NCBI RefSeq assembly: GCF_016808095.1
Contig: NC_068975.1
Span: 34,080,001-34,144,000, forward strand
Direction: 5' to 3'
From: Vigna angularis
Taxonomy: Eukaryota; Streptophyta; Magnoliopsida; Fabales; Fabaceae
Length of the DNA stretch: 64,000 bases
Shown: positions 1 through 10,063 of the stretch, piece by piece
How the letters are laid out: each line of letters opens with the position of its first letter
Position numbering within the stretch: the first letter of the stretch is position 1
Translations under genes and position numbers: made by a program
Notes under the pieces: model-generated
Told to the model about the DNA's origin: nothing
The model's database searches: none
What the model saw: only the letters and a program-made list of their open reading frames with translations

Positions 1-640
1 GATTAAATTTTTATAAGTTTATTTATTAAAACAAATAATATTCAAAATTTTATAATTTTTAGTATAAATTTGTTAAAATATCACTATAAAAGTTTAGAAA
101 ATCGTGTTTTAAAATTGATCAATATATTTAAAAGGATGAGAATTTATTATTTTAATGTGAAAAATTTTAAGTTTAAATAAAGTTATTATAAATGAGTTTT
201 AATATAAAAAAATGTTTTTTTTCTAAAAAAGGTTTAGAATTTTTTTATTCTCTAAATTATTTTTAAGATATCTTATGATCAGTTAATTTTTTAAGATAAG
301 AGACCATAAGATTGGTGGTGAGCTCATTAAAATCAATCCATCAATTTTAAGGAAAACCATATGTTGTGATGTGTAGTGTATGTTGTAACACATGAGAGTT
401 TAGAAAGTAGGTATTTTTGTATTCTACCAACAGTTAAACTTATATAGAGAGAAAAGGGGTGTGTGTGTAGGGGAGGGGAAGAGAGAATTGTAGAAAATCT
501 TAACTATTAAACTATTTGGACCTAGGCGTGGAGGAAACTAGCCTTGCAAGTAGTAAGATGATAACTCCAAAATGTTTCGGCAGGATTTATCCAAAATATT
601 TAAAGTTGTCCGCTCCATCATCAAGTTGCGTTGTCTTTTT
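1..640. other. AT-rich intergenic DNA, no gene seen
   Basis: No protein-like reading frame, tRNA or clear element boundary is visible. The stretch is dominated by A/T runs. Confidence 0.6.
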
Positions 641-1060
641 TTTTCTTCTTCATATCTAAGCCGCGGGAGAGAGTGCCCTGCAAAAGACACTCCGACGCTC
701 AAGTCAGTGACTTTGCGTAATAATCTTGTAATCAAGATTAGTTATCAGGGTTCAAAGTTACCTGTCCCCTTTGTCAGATAAATATTTATAAATTATAATG
801 AGCTTACCGTTAGGTCTGACTCATTAATCACCAATAAATGATATTATTAATTGTCAATAAATGACAATTATTTTCATTAACTTCCGACAGTTATTACTAT
901 TGATTACCTTAACGGTTATTTTTACCGATCGATTAACTGTTTGTCCGCTCAGTTCATTTGCCTGGGAGGTATCATCGGTCGGCCATGAGTCCAAAATAAC
1001 TTAGAGGCTCTCTTGCACCTTTACCGTTCGGTCGGCTATAAGCCCATAGGTACTTTTATT
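640..1060. repeat. Decayed dispersed repeat (LTR-like debris, copy A)
   Basis: Contains the string CCTGCAAAAGACACTCC followed by GACGCTCAAGTCAG. Close relatives of this string recur at about 2400 and 23340. Downstream lie short CGATCG/CGGTCGG motifs. The recurrence plus base composition unlike the flanks suggests a decayed LTR or MITE family. No terminal repeats or target-site duplication could be defined, so the edges are approximate. Confidence 0.4.
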
Positions 1061-1718
1061 TATGGCTTTGTAAAGAATAAATACTTCTATTAGTGCACAT
1101 ATATAGTGAAATCCTATGTTAAAAGCATGTATCTAGATAATTGAGTATAGTGTTAAGTGTCTTGTGTGTTTATCTTGTGTGTTTATTTAAGTTAATGTAT
1201 TTCATAAATGTTTAATTAGATATATAACGTACTTTAATTATCTTATGATATTGTTTTTTTTGCATATGATATTGTTTTTTTTGCATATTAGCTTACTCTG
1301 TTTCTATTTTCTTTTATATGTTATTGTGTTTTTGCAATGATTATATTTCAGTGTGCTGATAGTAAGTTGGATGCTGACATGTCTATGGTGAAAGATGATA
1401 ACGCGAAAACATGGTTGTATAACTTTATCTAGTTGTTATGTACATGAATTTTTTTTCCTTTGAACAACTCACATAGTTTTCAGTTGTTGTGTACATATAG
1501 TATGTTATTTTATATGATTTATGTCAATAGGTTATTTATTATCAAAATTTATAATATTTTATTTAGTAGTTTTATATTATTAAATGTGATATTACAATCA
1601 TAGTAATTGTATATAATTAGAATAACAATGAAAACTAAATTTTAAGTAACTAAATTATGAAACACAATTAAAAGTTAGTGAAATATTTTCTCAAAATTAA
1701 ACTTAATTAATATCAAAT

Positions 1719-1719
<1 letters not shown>

Positions 1720-1768
<49 letters not shown>
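1720..1768. repeat. (AT)n microsatellite
   Basis: Uninterrupted AT dinucleotide run of about 24 units in an AT-rich intergenic stretch. Confidence 0.95.
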
Positions 1769-1770
<2 letters not shown>

Positions 1771-2354
1771 TAAATTATATTTGGAAATAAATCCATGGTT
1801 TTCTTTACCAAAGTGGTGTGCTTTTTGTACACAATTTACCATAATGGATAGTTTAAAAAAATTACATCGTCTAAGATAAGTTAGACCCAAGTTACATAAC
1901 TTCAACTTCTATTTTACTGCCATCTTAGACCCAAAACACGATTTTGAATTTGAATGTAGAAAATTAAAAGTTATGTGCAGGAAGTACGCCTTCATTACTA
2001 AAGTCGTGGGCTGAGCCCATAATTTTCAATTTTTCTTTTGAAATTAATAGTCTGTGCAATAGAATTTTTGAAGTGGGCAACTAAAACCATGCGCTGGAGA
2101 TACGACTACAAATTTAATTTTTGATGTACTAAAATAGTGCTTTTAGCTAACAATCTTCATTATAGAATTTTTCTTTTAAAGTTGTCGTGTTCGTTTTATG
2201 TGTTTTTTTTTCTTTGCAATGGTTTAAGAACTAAAGTGTTTAATAGTAAGAATAATTTTTGCTTAAGAAATAATATCTTTTTCTATTTTAAGGATGTTTT
2301 GGTTGAAATTGTCCGAGGATTGGTCGTCTTTTTTTGCTCTGCTCTTTTTTGATT

Positions 2355-2760
2355 ATCTAATCCTCTCCGAGAATGCAATCCACTCTGATAAGTTGTTGAC
2401 CTGCAAAAGAAACTCTGACCCTCAAGTTAGATATGTTTCATAAATATGTCACTATTTTATTGGGATAGTAAAAAATATCTGTACCTGGATACCAACTATA
2501 TATTTATAGAACTTGTGGTAACCAAGTCGATTGATTAACCATTAGTGCACTATATTTTTGGACAATATAATCTGCGAATCACTCAAAAATACGGTATATT
2601 CATCCTTAATATGACCATTAAATATATTAATTCATCATCTATTTTTTCTGGTTTGCGCTTGCCAGCTTGCCAGACAGCCGATCGATTGACTATTTTCACT
2701 ACGGATCTCTCCTTTGTAGATCGGTCACTTGGGGTATAATACAAAGGAGATACCTTGCAT
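2355..2760. repeat. Decayed dispersed repeat (copy B)
   Basis: Carries GACCTGCAAAAGAAACTC and CCTCAAGTTAG, a diverged version of the string at about 675-705. Further on are CCGATCGATTG and AGATCGGTCACTTGG, which recall the CGATCGG motifs of the copies near 1 kb and 23.6 kb. Edges are approximate and no coding capacity is seen. Confidence 0.4.
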
Positions 2761-3357
2761 ATTTTCATATTAAAATATTTTAGTATCTAGGTAGAAATTG
2801 TTTATTATGGTACGTGGATAATTTTTTTTAAAATAATTCGACATATTGTTTGTTAGTTTAGTAAATAATTATAAATTTATTTAAAAATTAATATTATATA
2901 GTTTAGAAAAAAATCCGTCCTCGTTAACAATGTCATCAACGCGAACACATTGTAAGTTTATACTTTGGTGAGATATTTTATTTCTAATTAATTACACGTG
3001 GTTATAAAAAAATGTCACTGTCACATTTATATTATTTACAAAACTATTATAAATAAATTGAAGTTATTTTATAATAATTTTATCCCAAATGTTTTAAAAT
3101 TTAACTTATGTATATATCAAAGTTAACTTGATAATACTTAACTCTTTCTTGTAGACGTACGGACTCACTCGGCGTATAGATACTCTCCATTAAGTCTTTT
3201 AATTTTACCAGATAGGTTGTGAACACATTGTGTTTGCATTGTTGAGTGAAGGTTGGGATAACTTAATATCGACAATTTAATATTTGACAATGTTGACTGA
3301 AAATGTTCACATGCTGGGTCACTTGGTCCAGTGTCGTTTATACATCCATCTTCTTTT

Positions 3358-3360
<3 letters not shown>

Positions 3361-3444
<84 letters not shown>
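3361..3444. repeat. (TA)n microsatellite
   Basis: Uninterrupted TA run of about 42 units. It produces a meaningless Tyr-Ile open frame. Confidence 0.97.
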
Positions 3445-3453
<9 letters not shown>

Positions 3454-3740
3454 TTGCTCTCTCATATAAAGACAAGGATTTTCATTGTTCTCTGTGTGAC
3501 ACTATGACTTTTAATACTATTCTTGTTTCTATGAAAAAAATAAAATAATAGTGAACTAATACCACATTAAGCAATAAACACAAAAAGAATTTTTATATTT
3601 GTATTGTTAAATGAATTATATATTTTGTATTATCCAATATCACTAAATTTTTTATTGGCATGATTTACTTCAATTCTTCAATTGAAATAGAATCTTTAAA
3701 TAAAACTAAAGTAAAAGATCATTTTGTCCTAACTTCCATC

Positions 3741-3749
3741 TATATATAA

Positions 3750-3829
<80 letters not shown>
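3741..3829. repeat. (TA)n microsatellite
   Basis: TA array, slightly interrupted at its left end and pure from about 3760, lying about 300 bp from the previous array. Confidence 0.95.
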
Positions 3830-3833
<4 letters not shown>

Positions 3834-5413
3834 AGAGTCGCTGTGCATATTTTGAAATCTATATGTCAATGCTGCTTCAAGTCTTTGCATAAAAGGAGCA
3901 ATGTTAAAAGAACTTTCAACATAGAAAAGCAAAACCGAATATATTTCAGAATTTTCTTTTTCAAAGGTTAGTTTATACTTTTTTAGACTAACATATTCAC
4001 GTAGAAATGTTTATTATATTTATTAATCATTACTAAAAGCATTTCAAGCATGCCAACGGGTTAAATGAAAATAAAAGATTAATTATATAATATCATGTCA
4101 TGCTTGTGCATGTTTGATAATACAATATTGCTCATTCTACAAGTGTTCCCAGAAATCAACACTATTTGAGATACAAGTTTAGAATTGAATGTATTGCCTT
4201 ATTAGAACTAAATGAAACTATAATTGAATAAAGTATAAAGAATTACAAGATGGTGAAACAATTGAATGGACCAAATTATAGCTTTGTGTAAATGACTTTA
4301 CGGTTTCCCATTCAAGAAATCAAGATTTAGAGCATCACCAGTAAAATTACATAACCTACTGTTTAATCCGTAATGCATTTTTATAATTATAATTAGAGAT
4401 CTTATATTTATCTATAAGGGAAAATTTCATTAGAAAGTTGAGAATGAAAGAGTCTGTTTAAATAAATTTCATACGATTCTACAGCCATTATGTCCGTAAT
4501 ACATATAGAGACATGTATCATTTTATTTAATCTTTTTACTGGCGATTGAATAAAAGGATTTCAGATAATAATAAGAAAAGAATGAAGATCAAACTTGGAT
4601 ATATCAGGTGCAAATACAATATCACAAACAACTTACAGTGATAAATAACAACTTACAGTGATAATATTAGCCAATCCAAAGGCTTTATTTTATACGTCAA
4701 AACCTTCCTTTAAGTTTGCCCAATCTGCTGATGGGGACATTACTTAAATACTAACAGTGAAAAAGAAACAAACTATAATATGTGTTCTTTAGTTAATTAG
4801 GTTGGAAGTCCGAACTCGACCAGAAATAATATCATTATACGAATTAGGTTTAAAATAATTTTTTTTTAGAAATATTTGTTATTTATTTGACATGTTAGTG
4901 TTAATTTATAGTATACTTGGTAGTTGCATTCGTTACTGACTTACTAAACAATTGGATGGATGTTTGCACAAATTGAAATATCTGAAATAGTGAAAAAGAA
5001 GAAGCAACTGACAAGCGGTATAATGCTAATTGAAGAATATGTCTGCTCTGCATAGAAAGACAAGGAAACGTGAAGGCATTCATTCACGATCGATAAGAAA
5101 AATATGTTAAACTCAAAGGAATAAAATGGTGTATCTTGAATGGAGAATTTTCATATGAATATCATTTAATTACAAGATGTGATCATACTGATTTTCAACC
5201 ACCAAAATAGCCAAACTGCATATGTATCAGTAGATTTTCCTGATCAAATCAGTAAGGGTAACAAATACAATACAGTAAATGTACTATTGCTTATACTTTG
5301 TTTCTGCACTAAACTCCGTTGACAAAATATCCTATATAAATAGGCCTTAGCATATAGATATATACACACTCATGATAAACTCATGGTAAACTGTGAAATG
5401 TAATTGAGAAGAT

Positions 5414-5525
5414 GGTAGGATTGTAGAATGGCAGGGCAATTCTCCTTTGGCAGAAAGGCCATTCTCATGCAAGAATAGATGTAGCACCATGCCAAGGGAG
5501 AATCGCACTGTTATTCTTACCCACC
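5414..5525 (-). ncRNA. MIR399: MIR399 precursor hairpin
   Basis: Read on the minus strand this is a microRNA399 precursor. The 3' arm, complement of 5432-5452, starts TGCCAAAGGAGAATTGCC and matches the miR399 family as I recall it. The 5' arm (complement of 5490-5510) is the star strand: over 21 positions I count two mismatches and one G:U pair. A 37-nt loop separates the arms, and the stem continues outward (GGTAGG..AGAAT against ATTCTTACCCACC). Mature sequence on the 3' arm is the known arrangement for this family. miR399 is induced by phosphate starvation, moves in phloem and represses PHO2 (UBC24), the E2 enzyme that limits phosphate uptake. The plus-strand transcript would also fold, but its 3' arm departs from miR399 at three positions, so minus is the sense strand. 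Confidence 0.9.
5432..5452 (-). ncRNA. MIR399: Mature miR399 (3' arm)
   Basis: A 21-nt segment beginning TGCCAAAGGAGAATTGCC on the minus strand. It begins with T (U in RNA), as expected for AGO1 loading. Confidence 0.88.
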
Positions 5526-5588
5526 TATAAAATTAAAGCATACCTGGTAGCCCTTCTGTTTGCTGTGCTGCAAAGCAGCACAAAGAGG

Positions 5589-5596
5589 CAATATAG
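5589..5596 (-). promoter_or_regulatory. Possible TATA box of MIR399
   Basis: Reads CTATATTG on the minus strand, about 65 nt upstream of the hairpin base and just downstream of two P1BS motifs. It is a weak TATA match, supported mainly by position. Confidence 0.4.
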
Positions 5597-5621
5597 TCTA
5601 CATTATTCGCACATTAAAAAT

Positions 5622-5629
5622 GGATATTC
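5622..5629 (-). promoter_or_regulatory. P1BS (PHR1-binding) site, proximal
   Basis: GGATATTC fits the P1BS consensus GNATATNC, the binding site of PHR1-type MYB-CC factors that switch on phosphate-starvation genes including MIR399. It lies about 97 nt upstream of the precursor. Confidence 0.7.
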
Positions 5630-5648
5630 GTTAAGAAATTGTTTGTTG

Positions 5649-5656
5649 GCATATGC
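5649..5656 (-). promoter_or_regulatory. P1BS (PHR1-binding) site, distal
   Basis: GCATATGC is a perfectly palindromic match to GNATATNC. It is 27 bp from the proximal site, so the two sit about two and a half helical turns apart. Confidence 0.65.
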
Positions 5657-5659
5657 TTT

Positions 5660-7340
5660 TGGATCATTCCTTGGGAAATTCTTCTGCTGTTGTGGCCACT
5701 GTGGTCCCCATCACAGCTCCCTTTTCATTCCAAAAGACCTTGTAGGTATACAGACACTATAAATAAAGGACGAAGACACCTTAGATTGTGCAATTAGTTT
5801 TGGTTTCCATTCACTTATATTGAATTGTAAAACTTAGTTAGTAGTTACTTATTCAATTGCCAAGCTCAGCAGCTTGCTAATTTCACCATTATGTCCCTAC
5901 ATTTCTGAGTAATTTATGCATGCAACATCAGATATAGAAACAAAATTTATCAATAATATATGCCTGGTGCTTCTGGTATGCAAACCTTTTTGCCTAAATT
6001 TATCTCTTTTTCTTTAGATTTTGTTCTTAGTTCGTTCATTATAGAAAAACGAATTGAACACTGGAAAATGTAACTGTTTTCTTTAGGCCAGTTCATGGTT
6101 CAGTTTGATTTGCTGAAACTTTTTAAACAGCCCTATATCGTGTCTAATTTTTCACCATGAAATTAAGATACCTTTCACATATCTGTTAGTGCTAATATCT
6201 AGCTCTATGATGTGTCGTGTTTCCTTAATACCAAAGGAATGAAAGGGACCACTACGTATTTTGGACAACTGCAATTTGATTGTTTAATAATTAAGTTATC
6301 AAAGATGTCAAGAGTCTATAGACCCATATTTTTCTCGCATCTTCTATTTTTTAAATAGTTCTCCCTATATTAATTCAATTATAGAATGAATGAAAATCTA
6401 TGTATATGTACTTGTTCGTAAAAAATTTAGTAAAATCCAATGATAAAGATAGTTATTATTTACTCCATCTCTAGAAGAATAGCCAAAATAATTAGCTATT
6501 TTTTTTCGAGCGATCCTTTTACATGCAATGTAGGTCCATATACAAATATTAGTACAAAAGCTAAAGTTTGACAAAATATAAGAGCAATCCAATTATTGGA
6601 TAAATATTAAGTTGAGTTGAAGTACGTCAGCTCCCTTTGGATTCTAGCCTAGAATGATAACTTTATTATCCTCTTTATCATGAGGGAGTTCGTGGCATTT
6701 ATTTGATGGACAATGCCATGTGATGCTGTCACTTTAAACTGTCAACTGTACAAACAACTGTGGATATAGCTATTGCGTAAAGAAATAGTGACTAGAAGAA
6801 TTTTTTTTTTTTTTGGCTAGGAACAACATATGCTAAGTTAAATTTCGTGGAAGCACCATTATTTGACAGAAATTGAAAGTGGTTAAGGAATGGAAGAGGG
6901 GAAGAAGATAGACAGAAAGTGAGAGAAGACATACACCTTTTTCTCGGCAACCTTATTATGGAAGAATATTTTACATGCACGTTTCTTAATTTTTCTTTAC
7001 CCTTCCAATACCTAATTACAAAAATAATATTTAAACTTTTCTAGTTGATTCATTCCATACCATTTTATATTTTAATATAAAAGTGTTATTTTGTTGGTGT
7101 TGGATGAATGTTGAATAAAAGATGAGGCGTTTGTGTATCATCATCCTATTATATTCTTTTTCATCTCACTATTGTTTGGCAATCTTTTTTTTTTCTCAAG
7201 AGTGCACACATTTGGGTTTCATAAAATCCGACAAAATAGATTTTGAAATCTTTTTAGATATTTATAATATTTTAAAAGATTTATGTATTTTAAAAACTTG
7301 TTCCAGACAAACTCTAAGATTTCTAGATAGAGCGTTCAAC
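5660..7340. other. Intergenic DNA, possible distal MIR399 promoter
   Basis: No gene recognised. It lies upstream of MIR399 on that gene's strand. I found no further GNATATNC match on a visual scan. Confidence 0.5.
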
Positions 7341-7363
7341 ATTGAGTGAGTTGTTCTTAGTGA

Positions 7364-7757
7364 AAAGGTACAAAGAGACTTGGCTCCCATCACTCTGCAC
7401 CAGGTCCTCGGAGATTTTTCATCTGCCCGTCAAATTTTGGTAAGAACATGTCAGCTTTATTTATAGAACAGTTCCTTCAGCAAAAGCTACTGTGTGGAAT
7501 TTTCAGGCGAAATATCATAGCATAGTTCACACAGTAAAAGTACAAGATCTGAAACTAATTACAAAGTCATATTCAATGCATGCATTTCTGGGGTATTATA
7601 TGTTCACTATTACATACACACATGTTTGATCCTGAAATTATTGAGTGACGTGCAACAAGACATGTGTGTATTGTTGGGCAAATGACTCTTTCATGTCCAT
7701 TTCAGGTTAAGAAGGGAGATTTGCCAGCAATTCATACTCCTGCACACTGCACAAGCT
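7364..7757 (+). pseudogene. Possible two-exon gene remnant
   Basis: An open segment at about 7364-7438 reads VQRDLAPITLHQVLGDF and continues to ARQIL. It is followed at once by a good donor (ttg|gtaaga). A second short segment at about 7708-7757 follows an acceptor (tttcag|gtt), keeps the phase and reads VKKGDLPAIHTPAHCTS before a stop. Codon-like composition and matching splice sites suggest the last two exons, or a decayed remnant, of a gene. I do not recognise the protein and see no upstream exons. The Copia element begins about 140 bp downstream. Confidence 0.3.
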
Positions 7758-7894
7758 AAACTATGGTACGACAAGACATGCTCCAAACATAGTCATCTTC
7801 ATATAAACACTCATATTACGATAATAATGTGAAGCACGTGCTATCCACCACATGTTCTTCAGCGTGTAGCTGGCTTTACGTTATTTGGGACCTT

Positions 7895-7899
7895 TATTG
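7895..7899. repeat. Target-site duplication TATTG (left)
   Basis: TATTG here and at 19492-19496 flanks the outer Copia element exactly at its LTR ends. Confidence 0.9.
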
Positions 7900-8410
7900 T
7901 GTTATTATATATTGCAAAAGATAAATATAACGTTGCGCAAGTTTCGTGCAGTTGCCAACGTTAATTTATTTTGTTATGCAACGTGCTGCCAACGTTTTCC
8001 GCAAGCAAAGGGCTCCAACGTTTTGCAACGTTTAAATTAATTAAAATATTATTTTTCTAAAAGATATTTTGGACTTTTGGGATCATGGGCTTGATCCATG
8101 AACTCTATAAATAGGGAGCTCCTCCTCCATTCCAATACACACAAAAATTTCATTCTTTCTTATTCTTCTCTTTTCTGAGTTTCCTTCTCTAGCTCTTTTT
8201 CTCTCCTAAAATTTATTCTGGGTTATTCTTATACTCTGTTTAGAGTTCCTTGCTAGTTCTGAGAACCTCAGAAATATCTGAGAAGTTCCTGTTGTATCCT
8301 GGGGGGCTTGCGCAATACACCGCGGATAAGTCCTTAAGGACAGTGATCTACACGCCTCAGGAAGTATTTTGTTCGTGATCTTTATTCTACTTTTATCAGC
8401 TTTTACAACA
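7900..8410 (+). repeat. Outer Copia 5' LTR
   Basis: 511 bp, TG...CA. The U3 part holds a cluster of AACGT motifs (about 7930-8040). A strong TATA box CTATAAATAG lies at 8105-8114, so transcription probably starts near 8135-8145. The U5 side holds the palindrome GTCCTTAAGGAC (8331-8342). Confidence 0.95.
8105..8114 (+). promoter_or_regulatory. TATA box of outer Copia LTR
   Basis: CTATAAATAG inside the LTR, followed about 30 nt later by a CA/CT-rich leader, the usual arrangement of a plant LTR promoter. Confidence 0.75.
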
Positions 8411-8423
8411 ATCTTAAGGACTT
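8411..8423 (+). promoter_or_regulatory. Primer-binding-site position of outer Copia
   Basis: The sequence directly after the LTR (ATCTTAAGGACTT) does not resemble the initiator-Met tRNA site TGGTATCAGAGC common in plant Copia elements. Instead it is complementary to LTR bases 8327-8339; see findings. The gag ATG follows at 8424. Confidence 0.4.
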
Positions 8424-8731
8424 ATGGCTGACAACAACAACAACTCAATCCCGGAGAATCAAAATAATGTTTCCGGAACTCAGACGGTCTTCGCGAAACC
8501 TTTCCCGGATGTATCAAAAATTGAAGTCTTCTCTGGTCAGAATTTCCGGCGCTGGCAAGAACGCGTGTCGACCCTCTTAGACATGTACAGAGTCGCTTTT
8601 GCTCTTTCATCTTCAAAACCCGACTCCAGTCTCCCTCCAAATTCAAAACAAGTTGAAGATTGGGTTCATGCTAACAAGGTATGCCGTCATACTTTACTTA
8701 GTGCACTCTCTAACGATTTGTTCGATGTATA
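8424..8731 (+). pseudogene. Outer Copia gag, N-terminal fragment
   Basis: The frame starts at the ATG 13 nt after the LTR and encodes about 102 residues of Copia gag (MADNNNNSIPENQNN at the N-terminus, then an FSGQNFRRWQERV segment typical of the UBN2-type gag domain). It is cut at 8731 by the nested element; the open frame then runs on into the inserted LTR without meaning. The other half of the gene begins at 14790, and the coding phase on the two sides agrees once the insert and one TSD copy are discounted. Confidence 0.85.
8727..8731. repeat. Target-site duplication GTATA (left)
   Basis: GTATA here and at 14785-14789 flanks the nested element exactly. Confidence 0.93.
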
Positions 8732-10048
8732 TGATGAACAAATTTGTAAGCACCAAAATATGATGTCACAAACTTGTTTCACAATCGGCAAGTATGACCG
8801 AATCGTTCAAGTAATAAACTTGGTAAGACCAAGTATCGTTCTTCCCAAAGGACTCACGGCCTAGTTTAGTTGTGTGGTTTGTTGATTAGCTAAGACTTAC
8901 AAACGAAATAATTGGATTATATTATGCAAGACGAAAACTAAACATGTATGCATGAATTGATCAATGGCAAAGACTAAAGATAAACACTTTCAATGGATTA
9001 TATGAATGAATATGTTGTTGGGGGTCAATTTCATCTCATCCACTCTCATACATTTTAGGATTTCAACATTCAAATCATCATTGTTAATGCCACTCTCTAA
9101 AGTACCATTCTAGATGGCTTCTCCCTAATCAAATAGTTCATACAATTCCTAGCATTCCTAATGATTAGTTCATGAGCGCAGGAGCTTAACGACAACCAAT
9201 ATAATATTGTCAGTATAATATTGGGAGAAATTCCCCGGATCTAGACTTCCCCGTACGTGTCCGTATCGACAAAACCAATAATCATGCAATAGAATGAGTT
9301 AAACAATGCACGCATTGAGCAAAGAGGAAAAACCCTAACTAATGATGAAAGAAAGCATAAGTCTTAGATTAAGATGCAAGCATAAATTCCATATATGAGA
9401 GCTTCAAGAGATTACATTGATTCCCCAACAAACATACAAGGTTTAGTTCACCATATTCATGGTGAACCTAGATGAACAATAATGAAAGAATGAAAGAATA
9501 AACCCAATAAAGGTGAAGAGGTAGCCTGAGCATCCAAGATCCTCCTTCAAAGGGGTGGAAGAGAGAGTGTTTGCCTCGTTTCTGCCAAAGATCACTAACC
9601 CTAGGACGTGCAAGTCCTTATATACTATTCTAGAGTTACAAAAGATTACAAAAGCCCAAGCCCAAAAAGTGCCGCTCAGCGCTATTTACCGCTCAGCGGT
9701 GGTTGCGTGACTCGTTTCTTCCCCTCAGCGGCCATTTTGCCCCTCAGCGTGACTCCCGCAACCTCCTGAGTGCCGCTCAGCGGTAAAATGCCGCTGAGCG
9801 GTGCCTTCGACTTCTCTTTTTGCACTCTTTCTTGTCTTTTCTAATGTCATCTCTCTCCTTCTTCACTCTTTTCACTAAATTCACCTCAAAACCTGCACAA
9901 AAACACTTAAATCAAGCATAAACCTGTCCAGCTCTCTTATTTATGAAAATATAGATAAACTGCATGATTTCAAGCTAGTTTTTAAGTCTAAAGGTTGCTT
10001 TTAGTATCAATATTAAGCATGAAAATAACAGTTTTTCAACTGTTATCA
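8732..10048 (-). repeat. Nested element 3' LTR
   Basis: 1317 bp. Includes a GC-palindrome cluster (about 9671-9806) and a small hairpin (8818-8834). On the sense (minus) strand it is the downstream LTR. Confidence 0.94.
9671..9806. repeat. GC-palindrome cluster (CCGCTCAGCGG family) in LTR
   Basis: Several full or partial copies of ACCGCTCAGCGGT / CCGCTGAGCGG in about 135 bp of otherwise AT-rich LTR. Each full copy is an inverted repeat (CCGC/GCGG). The same cluster is at 14407-14542, with two more copies at 11726-11755. Confidence 0.85.
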
Positions 10049-10063
10049 CAACCCCAAACTTAG
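10049..10063 (-). promoter_or_regulatory. Polypurine tract of nested element
   Basis: On the minus strand CTAAGTTTGGGGTTG abuts the 3' LTR start TGATAACA. This is the usual PPT form for Athila/Tat-type elements. Confidence 0.75.

Larger units (their letters stand above)
2770..5410. other. AT-rich intergenic DNA with two long TA arrays
   Basis: Apart from the two TA microsatellites listed separately, nothing gene-like is visible. The apparent open frames here are TA-repeat translations (Tyr-Ile runs) or short random frames. Confidence 0.6.

Noticed and set aside
3303..3932. Open frames of Tyr-Ile repeats on both strands
   Set aside because: They are translations of the (TA)n microsatellites.
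6905..6935. GACAGAAAGTGAGAGAAGAC-like string reminiscent of miR156
   Set aside because: It differs from miR156 at several positions and no pairing arm was seen nearby.
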